Made by a program: the position numbers and the translations under genes. The notes beneath the pieces were generated by a model, which ran no database searches, was not told the origin of the DNA, and worked only from the letters and a program-made list of their open reading frames with translations. A stretch of DNA of 64,000 nucleotides. It comes from Novosphingobium mangrovisedimenti (GTDB taxonomy: Bacteria > Pseudomonadota > Alphaproteobacteria > Sphingomonadales > Sphingomonadaceae). The stretch is from the NCBI RefSeq assembly GCF_025153475.1, contig NZ_JANZXA010000001.1, forward strand, positions 612,643 through 676,642, in the 5' to 3' direction. This document shows positions 53,094-61,955 of this stretch, in pieces (positions within the stretch are counted from its first letter, which is position 1; each line of letters begins with the position of its first letter).

Positions 53094-54550
53094 CACTGAC
53101 CTTCCGGTGCGTCGAACTGGACTTCGGTCTCATCCTTCTCGCGGGCGTCGCCGACCGCCTGAAGCTTGAACTCGAATTCCTGCGATGCGGTGTTCGCCGG
53201 GGCGACGACATAGACGCGAACGCTCTGCGTCTCGTCCGCGGGAACCATGCGCGTCAGGGCACGGGTGGCCTGCTCCATCGCCATGTCCTCGGTCCACATC
53301 TTGGCGCCCGGCAGGTCTTCGATGGCGATCTCCATCTGACGCGGCCGCCCTTCCATGTTGCGCAGGCGCAGCGTGTAGGCATTGCGCACCGAACCGTCGC
53401 TCAACAGGATGTATGGCGGGTTGCGGTCCTTGGCCACGGTCAGGTCGGTGTGAACGCGGGTGCCCAGCATGAACAGCAGGCCCAGACCGATCGACGCCCA
53501 GACGACGAAATAGAGAATGGTGCGCGGGCGCCAGATCAGCTTGAGATGGCGCGTCGGCGGCTGGCCGGCCTTTTCGCGCTCGGAATCCTCCAGCGTGGCA
53601 TAGTCGATCAACCCGCGCGGGCGGCCGGTTTCCTTCATCACGCGGTCGCAGGCGTCGATGCACAGCGCGCAGGTGATGCAGCCGATCGTCGGCCCCTCGC
53701 GGATGTCGATGCCGGTGGGGCAGACCGCGACGCACTGGTTGCAGTCGATGCAGTCGCCGAACTGGCCGGGGTTCTTCTCGGCCTTCTTGACGCTGCCACG
53801 CGGTTCGCCGCGCCAGTCCTTGTAGGTGACCAGCAGGCTCTTCTCGTCGAGCATCGCCGTCTGGATGCGCGGCCAGGGGCACATGTAGATGCACACCTGC
53901 TCGCGCATGAAACCGCCGAGCACGAACGTGGTCATGGTCAGGACGAACGTGGTCGCATAGGCTACCGCCGGGGCCGTTCCCGTCCAGAACGCGTGCTGCA
54001 GCGTCGGCGCATCGGCGAAGTAGAAGATCCAGGCGCCGCCGGTGGCGAAGCTGATCGCCAGATAGACGCTCCACTTGGCCAGCCGCCGGGCGATCTTGGC
54101 CGGGCCCCAGGGCGCCTTGTAGAGACGCATCCGGGCGTTGCGGTCGCCATCGAAGAGACGGTCGACGTGCTGGAACAGGTCGGTCCAGACCGTCTGCGGG
54201 CAGGAATAGCCGCACCATGCGCGACCGACCGCGCTGGTCACGAGGAACAGGCCTATGCCCGCCATGATCAGCAGCCCGGCCACGAAGTAGAACTCCTGCG
54301 GCCAGATCTCGATGCTGAACATATAGAAGCGGCGATGGGCGAGATCGACGAGCACCGCCTGGTTGGGGGCATAGGGCCCACGGTCCCACCGGATCCACGG
54401 CGTGATCCAGTAGATGCCGAGGCAAATCACCATGATCGCCCACTTCAGGCGCCGGAACTTGCCGTCGATGCGCCGGTTGAAGACCGGCTCGCGCTTGGCA
54501 TAGAGGCCGATCGGCTGGTCTTCCGGCTTGATGGGTTCAGGCTTGTTCAT
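53093..54550 (-). CDS. ccoG: cytochrome c oxidase accessory protein CcoG (FixG/RdxA)
   Basis: A 485-residue membrane iron-sulfur protein. Five or so helices lie in the first 350 residues, with GRAWCGYSCPQTVW in a loop, then the 4Fe-4S motifs CIDCNQCVAVCP and CITCALCIDACD. The C-terminal periplasmic part is the Ig-like accessory domain. CcoG acts as a cupric reductase in copper delivery to cbb3 oxidase. A hairpin lies between it and ccoP. Confidence 0.95.
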   Translation of the reverse strand: MNKPEPIKPEDQPIGLYAKREPVFNRRIDGKFRRLKWAIMVICLGIYWITPWIRWDRGPYAPNQAVLVDLAHRRFYMFSIEIWPQEFYFVAGLLIMAGIGLFLVTSAVGRAWCGYSCPQTVWTDLFQHVDRLFDGDRNARMRLYKAPWGPAKIARRLAKWSVYLAISFATGGAWIFYFADAPTLQHAFWTGTAPAVAYATTFVLTMTTFVLGGFMREQVCIYMCPWPRIQTAMLDEKSLLVTYKDWRGEPRGSVKKAEKNPGQFGDCIDCNQCVAVCPTGIDIREGPTIGCITCALCIDACDRVMKETGRPRGLIDYATLEDSEREKAGQPPTRHLKLIWRPRTILYFVVWASIGLGLLFMLGTRVHTDLTVAKDRNPPYILLSDGSVRNAYTLRLRNMEGRPRQMEIAIEDLPGAKMWTEDMAMEQATRALTRMVPADETQSVRVYVVAPANTASQEFEFKLQAVGDAREKDETEVQFDAPEGQ

Positions 54551-54590
54551 GTCCTTGTCCGCCCGTGTATTCGTTTGGGGGGCTGAGCGG

Positions 54591-54619
54591 CCCGGGGGAA
54601 CGTGCGACCCTTCCCCGGG
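54591..54619 (-). other. hairpin between ccoP and ccoG
   Basis: CCCGGGGGAA and TTCCCCGGGG form a strong stem with one imperfection in the 80-base gap after the ccoP stop. It may protect the ccoNOQP message or attenuate the assembly genes. Confidence 0.4.
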
Positions 54620-54630
54620 GGAACCGCGGC

Positions 54631-55557
54631 CTATTCGGCCGCGGTCGTCGCTTCAGCCTGCGTTTCCGCCACCGGCGGCGGCGTAAACTCCTCGCCGCCA
54701 CCGCGCGAGTGAACGTAAGCCGCCAGCATCTTGATCGTCACCGGATCGAGGCGGGTGCCCCATGCCGGCATGACGCCGTGGCGCGGGTTGCCGATCTGGC
54801 TGGCCACCGCTTCGCGCGTGCCGGCGTAGAGCCAGATCGCATCGGCCAGGTTCGGCGCGCCGAACTGGCGGCTGCCCTTGCCGTCGGGGCCATGGCAAAC
54901 GGCACAGTTGGCTTCGAAGGCCACCTTGCCGCGCTGCGAGGCGGCGCTCGCCTTCTCCCGGCCCGACAGGCTGAGGACAAAGCTCGTCACATCCTGGATC
55001 TGGCTGGCGGTCAGCAGGCCATCGCGACCGAAGGCCGGCATCTGGCTCATCCGCGTCTGGTCATCGCCGGGCTGGCGGACACCATGGATCAGCGTGGTCT
55101 CGATGGTCTTGAGGTCGCCGCCCCAGAGCCAGTCGTCGTCGTTCAGGTTGGGAAAGCCGTTGGAGCCCGCCGCGCCGGCGCCGTGGCACTGGACGCAGTT
55201 GACCTTGAAGGCCGCCTCGCCGCCGGCCACTGCCGCGTGCATCAGCTCGGGATGCTCGGGCAGTTGTTCGATCGGCATGTCCTTGAGCGCCGCCACGGTC
55301 TTGGCCCGTTCGGCGGCAGCTTCCTTCAGCTCCTGATCGAGCTGACCGCGGCTGGTCCAGCCCAGCACGCCCGCGGTGGCCTTGTGGACCAGCGGCCAGG
55401 CCGGGTAGGCGATGCTGTACCCGATCGCGAACACGATGCAGGCATAGAAGCTCCACAGCCACCAGCGCGGCAGAGGCGTATTGAGTTCCTCGATCCCGTC
55501 CCACTCGTGGCCGACGGTTTCGGTGTTGGTGGCTTCATCGACGCGCTTGTTAGCCAT
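54631..55557 (-). CDS. ccoP: cbb3 oxidase diheme subunit CcoP
   Basis: A 308-residue membrane-anchored cytochrome c with one to two N-terminal helices (LWSFYACIVFAIGYSIAYP) and two CxxCH heme sites, CVQCHGAG and CAVCHGPDG. Each domain has a downstream axial Met (GQ/M-P region, MPAFGRDG and MPAWGTRL). It receives electrons and passes them to CcoO. It overlaps ccoQ by eight bases. Confidence 0.96.
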   Translation of the reverse strand: MANKRVDEATNTETVGHEWDGIEELNTPLPRWWLWSFYACIVFAIGYSIAYPAWPLVHKATAGVLGWTSRGQLDQELKEAAAERAKTVAALKDMPIEQLPEHPELMHAAVAGGEAAFKVNCVQCHGAGAAGSNGFPNLNDDDWLWGGDLKTIETTLIHGVRQPGDDQTRMSQMPAFGRDGLLTASQIQDVTSFVLSLSGREKASAASQRGKVAFEANCAVCHGPDGKGSRQFGAPNLADAIWLYAGTREAVASQIGNPRHGVMPAWGTRLDPVTIKMLAAYVHSRGGGEEFTPPPVAETQAEATTAAE

Positions 55558-55720
55558 CGTTCTCGTCCTTGAAGATCATGTTCGCCGCTTCGGAATTGCG
55601 CTCGCGTGCGCCGGGCCGGAACGGCCAGGCGATCAGCACGACGAAAACCAGCAGCATCACCAGCAGCCCGTAGCTGTCGGCAAGGTGCCGCAGCATGTCG
55701 TAGGTGGAGTGCATGCTCAT
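55550..55720 (-). CDS. ccoQ: cbb3 oxidase small subunit CcoQ
   Basis: A 56-residue single-pass protein with helix [18 protein letters not shown] followed by RPGAR, the CcoQ/FixQ pattern, which stabilises the oxidase complex. The start at 55720 overlaps the ccoO stop (ATGA) and its end overlaps ccoP. Confidence 0.9.
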   Translation of the reverse strand: MSMHSTYDMLRHLADSYGLLVMLLVFVVLIAWPFRPGARERNSEAANMIFKDENDG

Positions 55721-56466
55721 CGGCCGCGCTCCGAAGCGAGCTCTTCCTGAGCCGCCGCGCTGTTGACGTCGACCAGGGTGCCGAGCATCTGCAGGTAGGC
55801 GACCAGCGCATCCATCTCGGTAAGCCGCGAGGGATTGCCGTCGAAGTCGCGGATCTGCGCCTTGGGATAGCGCGTCTCGAGATCGCCGGCATCGGCCTCG
55901 GGATCGGCCTGCGCCTTGAGGTCGGCCATGGCCATTTCGACGTCCTTGTCGGTGTAGGGCACGCCCACTTCGCGCAGCGCCGTCAGGTTGGCCGCGATGT
56001 CCGGGACATCGAGGTCCGCATCGGCGAGGAAGCCATATTGCGGCATCACCGATTCGGGCACCACCGACTGCGGGTTCTTGAGGTGCTGCACGTGCCACTC
56101 GTCCGAATAGCGGTTGCCCACGCGCGCCAGGTCGGGCCCGGTGCGCTTGGAACCCCACTGGAACGGATGGTCGTACATCGATTCCGCGGCAAGGCTGTAG
56201 TGCCCGTAACGCTCCGTCTCGTCGCGGAAGGGGCGGATCATCTGGCTGTGGCAGACGTAGCACCCTTCGCGCACGTAGATGTCGCGACCGGCCTGTTCGA
56301 GCGGCGTATAGGGCCGCATGCCGTCCACCTTCTCGATCGTGTTGTCGATCCAGAACAGCGGCGCGATTTCCACGATGCCGCCGATGGCGACCGTGATGAA
56401 CGCACCGACCGCCAGAAGGGTGACGTTTCTCTCGAGCTTCTTGTGGCGCTCAACGATGGAGGTCAT
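55717..56466 (-). CDS. ccoO: cbb3 oxidase monoheme subunit CcoO
   Basis: A 249-residue cytochrome c subunit. One N-terminal helix ([20 protein letters not shown]) is followed by the heme site [14 protein letters not shown], a CcoO hallmark, and a [13 protein letters not shown] stretch. MPQYGFL supplies an axial Met. It lies between ccoN and ccoQ, with an overlap to the latter. Confidence 0.97.
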   Translation of the reverse strand: MTSIVERHKKLERNVTLLAVGAFITVAIGGIVEIAPLFWIDNTIEKVDGMRPYTPLEQAGRDIYVREGCYVCHSQMIRPFRDETERYGHYSLAAESMYDHPFQWGSKRTGPDLARVGNRYSDEWHVQHLKNPQSVVPESVMPQYGFLADADLDVPDIAANLTALREVGVPYTDKDVEMAMADLKAQADPEADAGDLETRYPKAQIRDFDGNPSRLTEMDALVAYLQMLGTLVDVNSAAAQEELASERGR

Positions 56467-56489
56467 TGTTCTATTCCCTTTCGTCGCGC

Positions 56490-58139
56490 TTATTCGGCAG
56501 GAGCCAGGATCGGCCGGTCGGCGGCGGGATCGAAGGCGGCGTCGTGCATGGGCGCTTCCTGGCGCAGCTTGCCGGCGATGGTCTGCCAGACGTTGATCAC
56601 CATCAGCACGCCACCCGTCAGGTAGAGCAGGCCGCCGAAGGCGCGCAGCGCGTACATCGGATGGAGCGCGGCGACGGTGTCGGCGAAGGTGTTCACCAGG
56701 TAGCCGTCCGGCCCGTATTCACGCCACATCAGGCCCTGGGTGATACCTGCCACCCACATGCTCGCAGCGTAGAAGACGATGCCGATCGTCGCGAGCCAGA
56801 AGTGCCAGTTGACCATGCGCAGCGAGTAGAGGCGTTCGCGGCCCCACAGGCGCGGCGTCAGGTAGTAGATCGCGCCGAAGGTGATCATGCCGTTCCAGCC
56901 CAGCGCGCCGGAGTGGACGTGGCCGATGGTCCAGTCGGTGTAGTGCGACAGCGAGTTGACGCTCTTGATCGACATCATCGGGCCTTCGAAAGTGCTCATG
57001 CCGTAGAAGGCGACCGACATGATCATCATGCGGATGATGGGGTCGGTGCGGACCTTGTCCCAGGCGCCGTTGAGCGTCATCAGGCCGTTGATCATGCCGC
57101 CCCAGCTCGGCATCCACAGCATGATCGAGAAGACCATGCCCAGCGTCTGCGCCCAGTCGGGCAGCGCGGTGTAGTGCAGGTGGTGCGGACCCGCCCAGAT
57201 GTAGAGGAAGATCAGCGCCCAGAAGTGGATGATCGACAGGCGATAGCTGTAGATCGGGCGTTCGGCCTGCTTCGGCACGAAGTAGTACATCATCGCCAGG
57301 AAGCCGGCGGTCAGGAAGAAGCCCACCGCGTTGTGGCCATACCACCACTGCACCAGCGCGCCCTGCACGCCGGAGAACAGCGGATAGCTCTTCGATCCGA
57401 CGAAGCTGACCGGCACGTCGAGGTTGTTGACGACGTGCAGCATCGCAATGGTGATGATGAAGGCGAGGTAGAACCAGTTGGCGACATAGATGTGCGGTTC
57501 GGCACGCTTCACGATCGTGCCGACGAAGACGGCCAGATAGCAGACCCACACGATCGTGAGCCACCAGTCGACGTACCATTCGGGTTCGGCATATTCCTTG
57601 GACTGGGTAATGCCCAGCAGGTAGCCGGTCGCGGCGAGCACGATGAACAGCTGGTAGCCCCAGAACACGAAGCGCGCGAGGCTCGGGAAAGCGAGACGCG
57701 CGCGGCAGGTGCGCTGGACGACGTAGAAGCTCGAAGCGATCAGGGCATTGCCGCCGAACGCGAAAATCACCGCGGAAGTATGCAGCGGACGCAGGCGGCT
57801 GAAGTTGAGGTACGGTTCCAGATTGAGGACCGGCCAGGTGAGCTGCAGGGCGATGAACAACCCGGCCGAGAAACCGGCGATGCCCCAGAATACCGTCGCG
57901 ATCACGCCCCAGCGGATCGGATCGTCATCGTACTTGCCCTGATCGGGCACCTTGAGGATGCCACGCGCAATCGCCGAATAATCAGCGCCACCGACAGTGA
58001 ACCACACGGCGATCAGCGCCGCCAGGGCGACAATGCTCATGTGGATCGCGAAACCCCCATCCGCCGCCAGTGCGACGCCGATGACGGCAAGCAATAGCAC
58101 GGCAAGCCACAAGCCTGCCCGCGCGAGGACCGTTACCAT
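56490..58139 (-). CDS. ccoN: cbb3 oxidase catalytic subunit CcoN
   Basis: A 549-residue heme-copper oxidase subunit I of the C family, with 12 helices and the conserved His ligands ([36 protein letters not shown] and [11 protein letters not shown] regions). The cbb3-type active-site Tyr lies in helix VII as usual. It is a high-affinity oxidase for low oxygen. A perfect FNR box lies 67 bases upstream, and the whole set ccoNOQPGHIS plus a small gene follows in order. Confidence 0.97.
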   Translation of the reverse strand: MVTVLARAGLWLAVLLLAVIGVALAADGGFAIHMSIVALAALIAVWFTVGGADYSAIARGILKVPDQGKYDDDPIRWGVIATVFWGIAGFSAGLFIALQLTWPVLNLEPYLNFSRLRPLHTSAVIFAFGGNALIASSFYVVQRTCRARLAFPSLARFVFWGYQLFIVLAATGYLLGITQSKEYAEPEWYVDWWLTIVWVCYLAVFVGTIVKRAEPHIYVANWFYLAFIITIAMLHVVNNLDVPVSFVGSKSYPLFSGVQGALVQWWYGHNAVGFFLTAGFLAMMYYFVPKQAERPIYSYRLSIIHFWALIFLYIWAGPHHLHYTALPDWAQTLGMVFSIMLWMPSWGGMINGLMTLNGAWDKVRTDPIIRMMIMSVAFYGMSTFEGPMMSIKSVNSLSHYTDWTIGHVHSGALGWNGMITFGAIYYLTPRLWGRERLYSLRMVNWHFWLATIGIVFYAASMWVAGITQGLMWREYGPDGYLVNTFADTVAALHPMYALRAFGGLLYLTGGVLMVINVWQTIAGKLRQEAPMHDAAFDPAADRPILAPAE

Positions 58140-58205
58140 ATGCCTTCTCTTTCGAGATTGTTGCTGAACCTGTTGCCGCCTTGGAAGCTATCATAGTCTG
58201 CAGCA

Positions 58206-58219
58206 TTGATAACGATCAA
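58206..58219. promoter_or_regulatory. FNR box between ccoN and ompW-like gene
   Basis: TTGATAACGATCAA is a perfect TTGAT-N4-ATCAA site. It lies 67 bases from the ccoN start and 149 bases from the divergent OmpW-family start, so it may serve either or both. Confidence 0.8.
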
Positions 58220-58367
58220 AAAGGGTTCGCCTCCGGAATCATACGGCAAATTCAGCGAATTTGCGCGCGATCAATTCAACTGGACGACAACTGGAGGAAA
58301 GGCAGTCTCGTAGCCGCTCAAGAGGGGGGATCGCACGGTGCGGCCCCGGCGGCGAGGAAGAAAAGAC

Positions 58368-59066
58368 ATGCGCAAGATCATGATGCTTGCCGCGCTGGGC
58401 GCGGCCACCGCGATGACCACTCCGGCACTGGCAGGCAGCCCGGACGGCAAGATCCAGGTCAAGGTGCTGGGCACCGCCGTCCTTCCCGATGGCGGAATCG
58501 ACAAGATCAAGTACGTCGATCCGACGCTGGCCGGCACGCTGACCGAGATGGGCGTCGTCGACATCGACACCAAGGCCAACGACAACGTCGTGCCGACGCT
58601 CGCGATCGAATACTTCTTCAACAAGAACATCTCGGTCGAGACGATCTGCTGCTTCACGACGCACCACGTCAACGGCGCCGCGGACCTTGCGGGCACCAAT
58701 CTCGTCAACCACGTGATGATCCTGCCCGCCACGCTGACGGCGAAGTACCACCTCGACATGGGCAGCCCGATCAAGCCCTATGTCGGCGCGGGTCCGGCGC
58801 TGTTCTTCGTGTTCGACGAAAAGCCCGGCGACACCGCCAAGGCGCTCGGCGTCGACAGGGTCAAGATGTCGAACTCGCTGGGCGTCGCGCTGCAGGGCGG
58901 CATCGACATCGCGCTGGGCGACAACGGCTTCGGTATCTCGCTGGATGCCAAGAAGTATTTCATGAAGCCGACCGCGAAGTTCTACGCCGCTGGAACCAAG
59001 GTGCTCGAGACCAAGCACGATCTCGATCCCTGGGTGCTCAGCGCAGGCGTGAGCTACCGGTTCTGA
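58368..59066 (+). CDS. OmpW family outer membrane protein
   Basis: A 232-residue beta-barrel protein. The signal peptide (KIMMLAALGAATAMTTPALA) is followed by IQVKVLGTAVLPDGG, the start pattern of OmpW/AlkL, and the chain ends in SYRF with a terminal Phe, the outer-membrane assembly signal. OmpW/AlkL proteins carry small hydrophobic molecules. Start at 58368 with a purine-rich ribosome site. It is divergent from ccoN with a shared FNR box, consistent with OmpW responding to oxygen in other bacteria. Confidence 0.92.
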   Translation: MRKIMMLAALGAATAMTTPALAGSPDGKIQVKVLGTAVLPDGGIDKIKYVDPTLAGTLTEMGVVDIDTKANDNVVPTLAIEYFFNKNISVETICCFTTHHVNGAADLAGTNLVNHVMILPATLTAKYHLDMGSPIKPYVGAGPALFFVFDEKPGDTAKALGVDRVKMSNSLGVALQGGIDIALGDNGFGISLDAKKYFMKPTAKFYAAGTKVLETKHDLDPWVLSAGVSYRF

Positions 59067-59097
59067 CCGGGTTCACGACAGCTCGAACGAACCACAC

Positions 59098-59123
59098 GAA
59101 GGGGGACCGCAAGGTCCCCCTTC
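59098..59123. terminator. bidirectional-looking terminator
   Basis: GAAGGGGGACC pairs perfectly with GGTCCCCCTTC around a GCAA tetraloop, between the convergent ompW-like and gtrA-like genes. Confidence 0.75.
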
Positions 59124-59149
59124 TTCGTGGGGGCAAACCCAGTGCCCCG

Positions 59150-59605
59150 TCAGAGCTGCCGGAAATTGAGCGTGGCGTTGAGCATGAACACAAGCGTGCC
59201 CGCGCACAGCGAGGCCACCACCCGGGCGGGCAGATAGGGCAGCCCCAGGCCATCGGTCAGCAGGGCGAAGCCGACGAGAATCACGACCAGCCCGAACAGC
59301 GCGTTACTGAGGAAATAGAAGTAGCCCGAAACGATCCCGCGCATGCTCTCGTGAAAGATCCAGACGCGGGCCAGCACGTAGTGGAAGGCATTGGCCATCA
59401 CGAACCCGACGATCACCGCGACGAACTGGTAGACACCGAAATGATCGACCATGATCCAGATCAGCAGAAGATCGAGCAGAAACGAAAGCGTCGACGCGAC
59501 GGCATTGCGCATGTAGAGCGCAATGCCGCGACGCCCCAGGAATCGCCCACGCCAAGTCACGGATGAATCGTCGCCGGCCGGAGATGAAGAAAAACGGTGA
59601 GGCAC
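59150..59605 (-). CDS. GtrA-family membrane protein
   Basis: A 151-residue protein with four helices (VASTLSFLLDLLLIWIMV, FVAVIVGFVMANAFHYVLARVW, NALFGLVVILVGFALL, VVASLCAGTLVFMLNATLNF). The FxxxxxxNFxxxRxWxF pattern and the C-terminal NFRQL are GtrA hallmarks. GtrA proteins move or help synthesise lipid-linked sugars. The 29 residues before the first helix are weakly conserved and the true start may be later (MRNAVAST, near 59510). Confidence 0.85.
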   Translation of the reverse strand: MPHRFSSSPAGDDSSVTWRGRFLGRRGIALYMRNAVASTLSFLLDLLLIWIMVDHFGVYQFVAVIVGFVMANAFHYVLARVWIFHESMRGIVSGYFYFLSNALFGLVVILVGFALLTDGLGLPYLPARVVASLCAGTLVFMLNATLNFRQL

Positions 59606-59743
59606 TATGCCCCAAGGGCTAGCCGATCGCCGCCTCGTGCCGCCAGCACTGTTTCATGGAAGCCGGCGCCAATCGGGCAAAAGGTGGGGCGCGGGCGCAT
59701 TGTGCATTGCACCTTGCTGGCCAGACATGCACCTATTGCATCC

Positions 59744-61057
59744 ATGACCGGTGAAAATCCGCTTTCGGCGCGTTCACGGCTGGTGGGCGCCGCCAATTCC
59801 GTTCTGGCCGGCCTGAACAGGCTCTCGGTCCTTCGCGAAACCCCTCTCGATGTCGATGCGCTGGCCGACATTGCCTGCCGCCAGACCGGTCTCGACGACT
59901 TCGGCGATCCCTGGTTCCTGCGCCCGATGGAAGTCCTGACACAGGCTATCAAGGAAGAGGCATCGCTCAACGAGATCGGCCATTTCGCCGCGACGGGACA
60001 GTTCCTGAAAGTCCTGCGCGAGCGGCTGTGGACGCAGCACTGGTTCGACACGCATGAGGAAATCCTCGCCGAGCCGCTCGCCCCGCCGGTGATCGTGGTG
60101 GGCCCGATGCGCTCTGGCACGACCCGACTGCACCGGCTGCTCGCCGCCGACGACCGCTTCGAGCACATGCGCTTCTTCGAAACCGTCTGCCCCGTGCCCG
60201 CGCCGGGATTCCGGCCCGGCGGCCGCGATCCGCGCCCGCGCCAGGCCGGCCGGCTGCTTTCCACGGTACACAAGCTCAACCCGCGCACCGCGGTCGTCCA
60301 CCCGACCGGTCCGTTCGAACCCGAGGAGGAACTCGGCCTGCTGGTGCAATCGGCCTGGGGCATGAAGCACGAAGCGCAGTGGCGCGTGCCGACCTACGGG
60401 CGCTGGGCCGAGAACGAGGATGCGACCCCGGCCTACAGCCACCTCGCCAGGCTGCTGCGCCTCGTGCGATGGGCACGCGGCACGGAAGCCCGCCGCAACA
60501 GGCCCTGGGTGCTCAAGACTCCGCAGCACATGCTCGACCTGCCGGCACTCCTGCGGGTCTTCCCCGAGGCACGGCTGATCTTCATCCATCGCGATCCCGC
60601 CAAAGTGGTGGGCAGCAGCTGCTCGCTCGTGTGGAACCAGATGACGATCCATTCCGACCATGCCGATCCGCACTGGATCGGCGAGCACTGGCTCGACAAG
60701 ACCGGGCTGCAGATCGACCGCATGCAGGTCGCGCGCAGCCGCATCCACCCCCGACGGCGGATCGACGTGCTCTACCGCGACATGGACGCCAACTGGGAAG
60801 GCGTCATGCGCGAGGTCTACCGCTTCCTCGAGATGGACATCACCCCCGCGCTGCCTGCCATGCGCCGCTATGTCGGCAAGGCCCGGAGCCAGCACCGCTG
60901 GCAGCGCCACCGCTACGATCTGGGCAATTTCGGACTGGACCAGCAGACCGTGCGCGGCCGTTTCGAACGCTATGCCAATGCCTTCGACCTGCAGCCCCGG
61001 CCGCAACGGCAGGACTCGAAGGCGATCGTGGCGAGCGCCCGCCGGGCCCTCGCCTGA
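59744..61057 (+). CDS. sulfotransferase family protein
   Basis: A 437-residue PAPS-dependent sulfotransferase. VGPMRSGTTRLHRLL is the 5'-phosphosulfate binding loop, and RLIFIHRDPAKVVGSSCSL the 3'-phosphate motif. An N-terminal helical extension of about 120 residues precedes the catalytic domain, as in large bacterial sulfotransferases. The substrate, possibly a lipid or glycan, is unknown. Start at 59744 (MTGENPLSARS), upstream frame looks non-coding. Confidence 0.88.
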   Translation: MTGENPLSARSRLVGAANSVLAGLNRLSVLRETPLDVDALADIACRQTGLDDFGDPWFLRPMEVLTQAIKEEASLNEIGHFAATGQFLKVLRERLWTQHWFDTHEEILAEPLAPPVIVVGPMRSGTTRLHRLLAADDRFEHMRFFETVCPVPAPGFRPGGRDPRPRQAGRLLSTVHKLNPRTAVVHPTGPFEPEEELGLLVQSAWGMKHEAQWRVPTYGRWAENEDATPAYSHLARLLRLVRWARGTEARRNRPWVLKTPQHMLDLPALLRVFPEARLIFIHRDPAKVVGSSCSLVWNQMTIHSDHADPHWIGEHWLDKTGLQIDRMQVARSRIHPRRRIDVLYRDMDANWEGVMREVYRFLEMDITPALPAMRRYVGKARSQHRWQRHRYDLGNFGLDQQTVRGRFERYANAFDLQPRPQRQDSKAIVASARRALA

Positions 61058-61129
61058 CGCGGCAACCGCCCCGTTACTGCAGGTTCATGATGGTGAGGCG
61101 GCCTACCCCGAAGGGAAGCCGCCGGTCGC

Positions 61130-61831
61130 TCAGCCGGCTTCGGCGACCAGCGCCTCATAGTCGAGGATCGTCACGTCGCGGCGCGAGGGCAGATCGATGA
61201 TGCCCTCGTTCTTCAGCCGCGTGAACTGACGGCTCACGGTCTCGATGGTAAGGCCCAGCACGTCGGCAATCTGCTGGCGCGAGAACGGCAGCACCAGATG
61301 GCGCTGGTTGGGCTTGTCCTCGTCAACCTTGCAGCCCGCCCCCGTCAAGCGCTCGGCCATCTCGATCAGGAAGCTCGCCATCTTTTCCGAGGCGGACTTG
61401 CGCCCCAGCAGCAGCATCCAGCGCCGCGTGCGGTCGAGTTCGCCCAGCGTGCGTTCGAGCAGCTTGTGCTCCAGCTTGGGATGTTCGCGCGCGAAGGCAT
61501 CGAAATCGCGGCGCGAGAAGACGCAGACCTTGGCATCGGTCAGCGCGGTCACGCCATGGCCGGAGGTGCCGCCGAAGGGCCGCCCGATGAAATCGGAAGG
61601 ATAGACCACCCCCACGATCTGCTCGCGCCCGTCTTCGGTATTGGTCGAAAGCTTGAGCACACCGTCAATGACGTTGGCGACGAGAACCGAATCCTCGCCT
61701 TCCCAGATCAGCGATTCACCCGAGGCAATCTCGCGCGTGCGGCCGATCGAATTGAGAGCCTCAAGCTCCTTGGAATCGAGGGATGAGCAAATCGCCCGAT
61801 TACGAACGACGCAAAGGTCACAACTGGACAT
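61130..61831 (-). CDS. Fnr-type oxygen-responsive transcription factor
   Basis: A 233-residue Crp/Fnr regulator. Three N-terminal cysteines in SSCDLCVVRNRAICS (Cys4, Cys7, Cys15) plus Cys103 (KVCVFSR) are the ligands expected for an oxygen-labile 4Fe-4S cluster, as in FNR/FnrL/FnrN. The recognition helix is TIETVSRQFTRLK, with the E-xx-SR set that reads TTGAT-N4-ATCAA. It is the likely regulator of the boxes at ccoN/ompW, hemN and the monooxygenase. FixK-type proteins lack the cysteines, so FnrL/FnrN is the better label. Confidence 0.93.
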   Translation of the reverse strand: MSSCDLCVVRNRAICSSLDSKELEALNSIGRTREIASGESLIWEGEDSVLVANVIDGVLKLSTNTEDGREQIVGVVYPSDFIGRPFGGTSGHGVTALTDAKVCVFSRRDFDAFAREHPKLEHKLLERTLGELDRTRRWMLLLGRKSASEKMASFLIEMAERLTGAGCKVDEDKPNQRHLVLPFSRQQIADVLGLTIETVSRQFTRLKNEGIIDLPSRRDVTILDYEALVAEAG

Positions 61832-61890
61832 AGTCTTTATTCGGTACCAGCGCCGTCAGATCGGCTCAATGGGCCCCGTTAGCGCAAAAC

Positions 61891-61915
61891 GGAGGGGGTG
61901 AAAAGCACCCCCTCC
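61891..61915 (-). terminator. terminator of the second Rieske gene
   Basis: In the minus direction GGAGGGGGTG and CACCCCCTCC form a 10-base stem followed by GTTTTGC. It lies between the Rieske stop (61956) and the fnr-like start (61831). Confidence 0.8.
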
Positions 61916-61955
61916 GCAGTTGCATCCTGCAAGGATCGAAGCGTGATTGCGGACT

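Noticed and set aside
58183..58219. Classic -41.5 FNR activation of ccoN
   Set aside because: The best -10 candidate for ccoN (TATGAT, complement of 58190-58195) places the box near -30, so I did not claim a class II arrangement.
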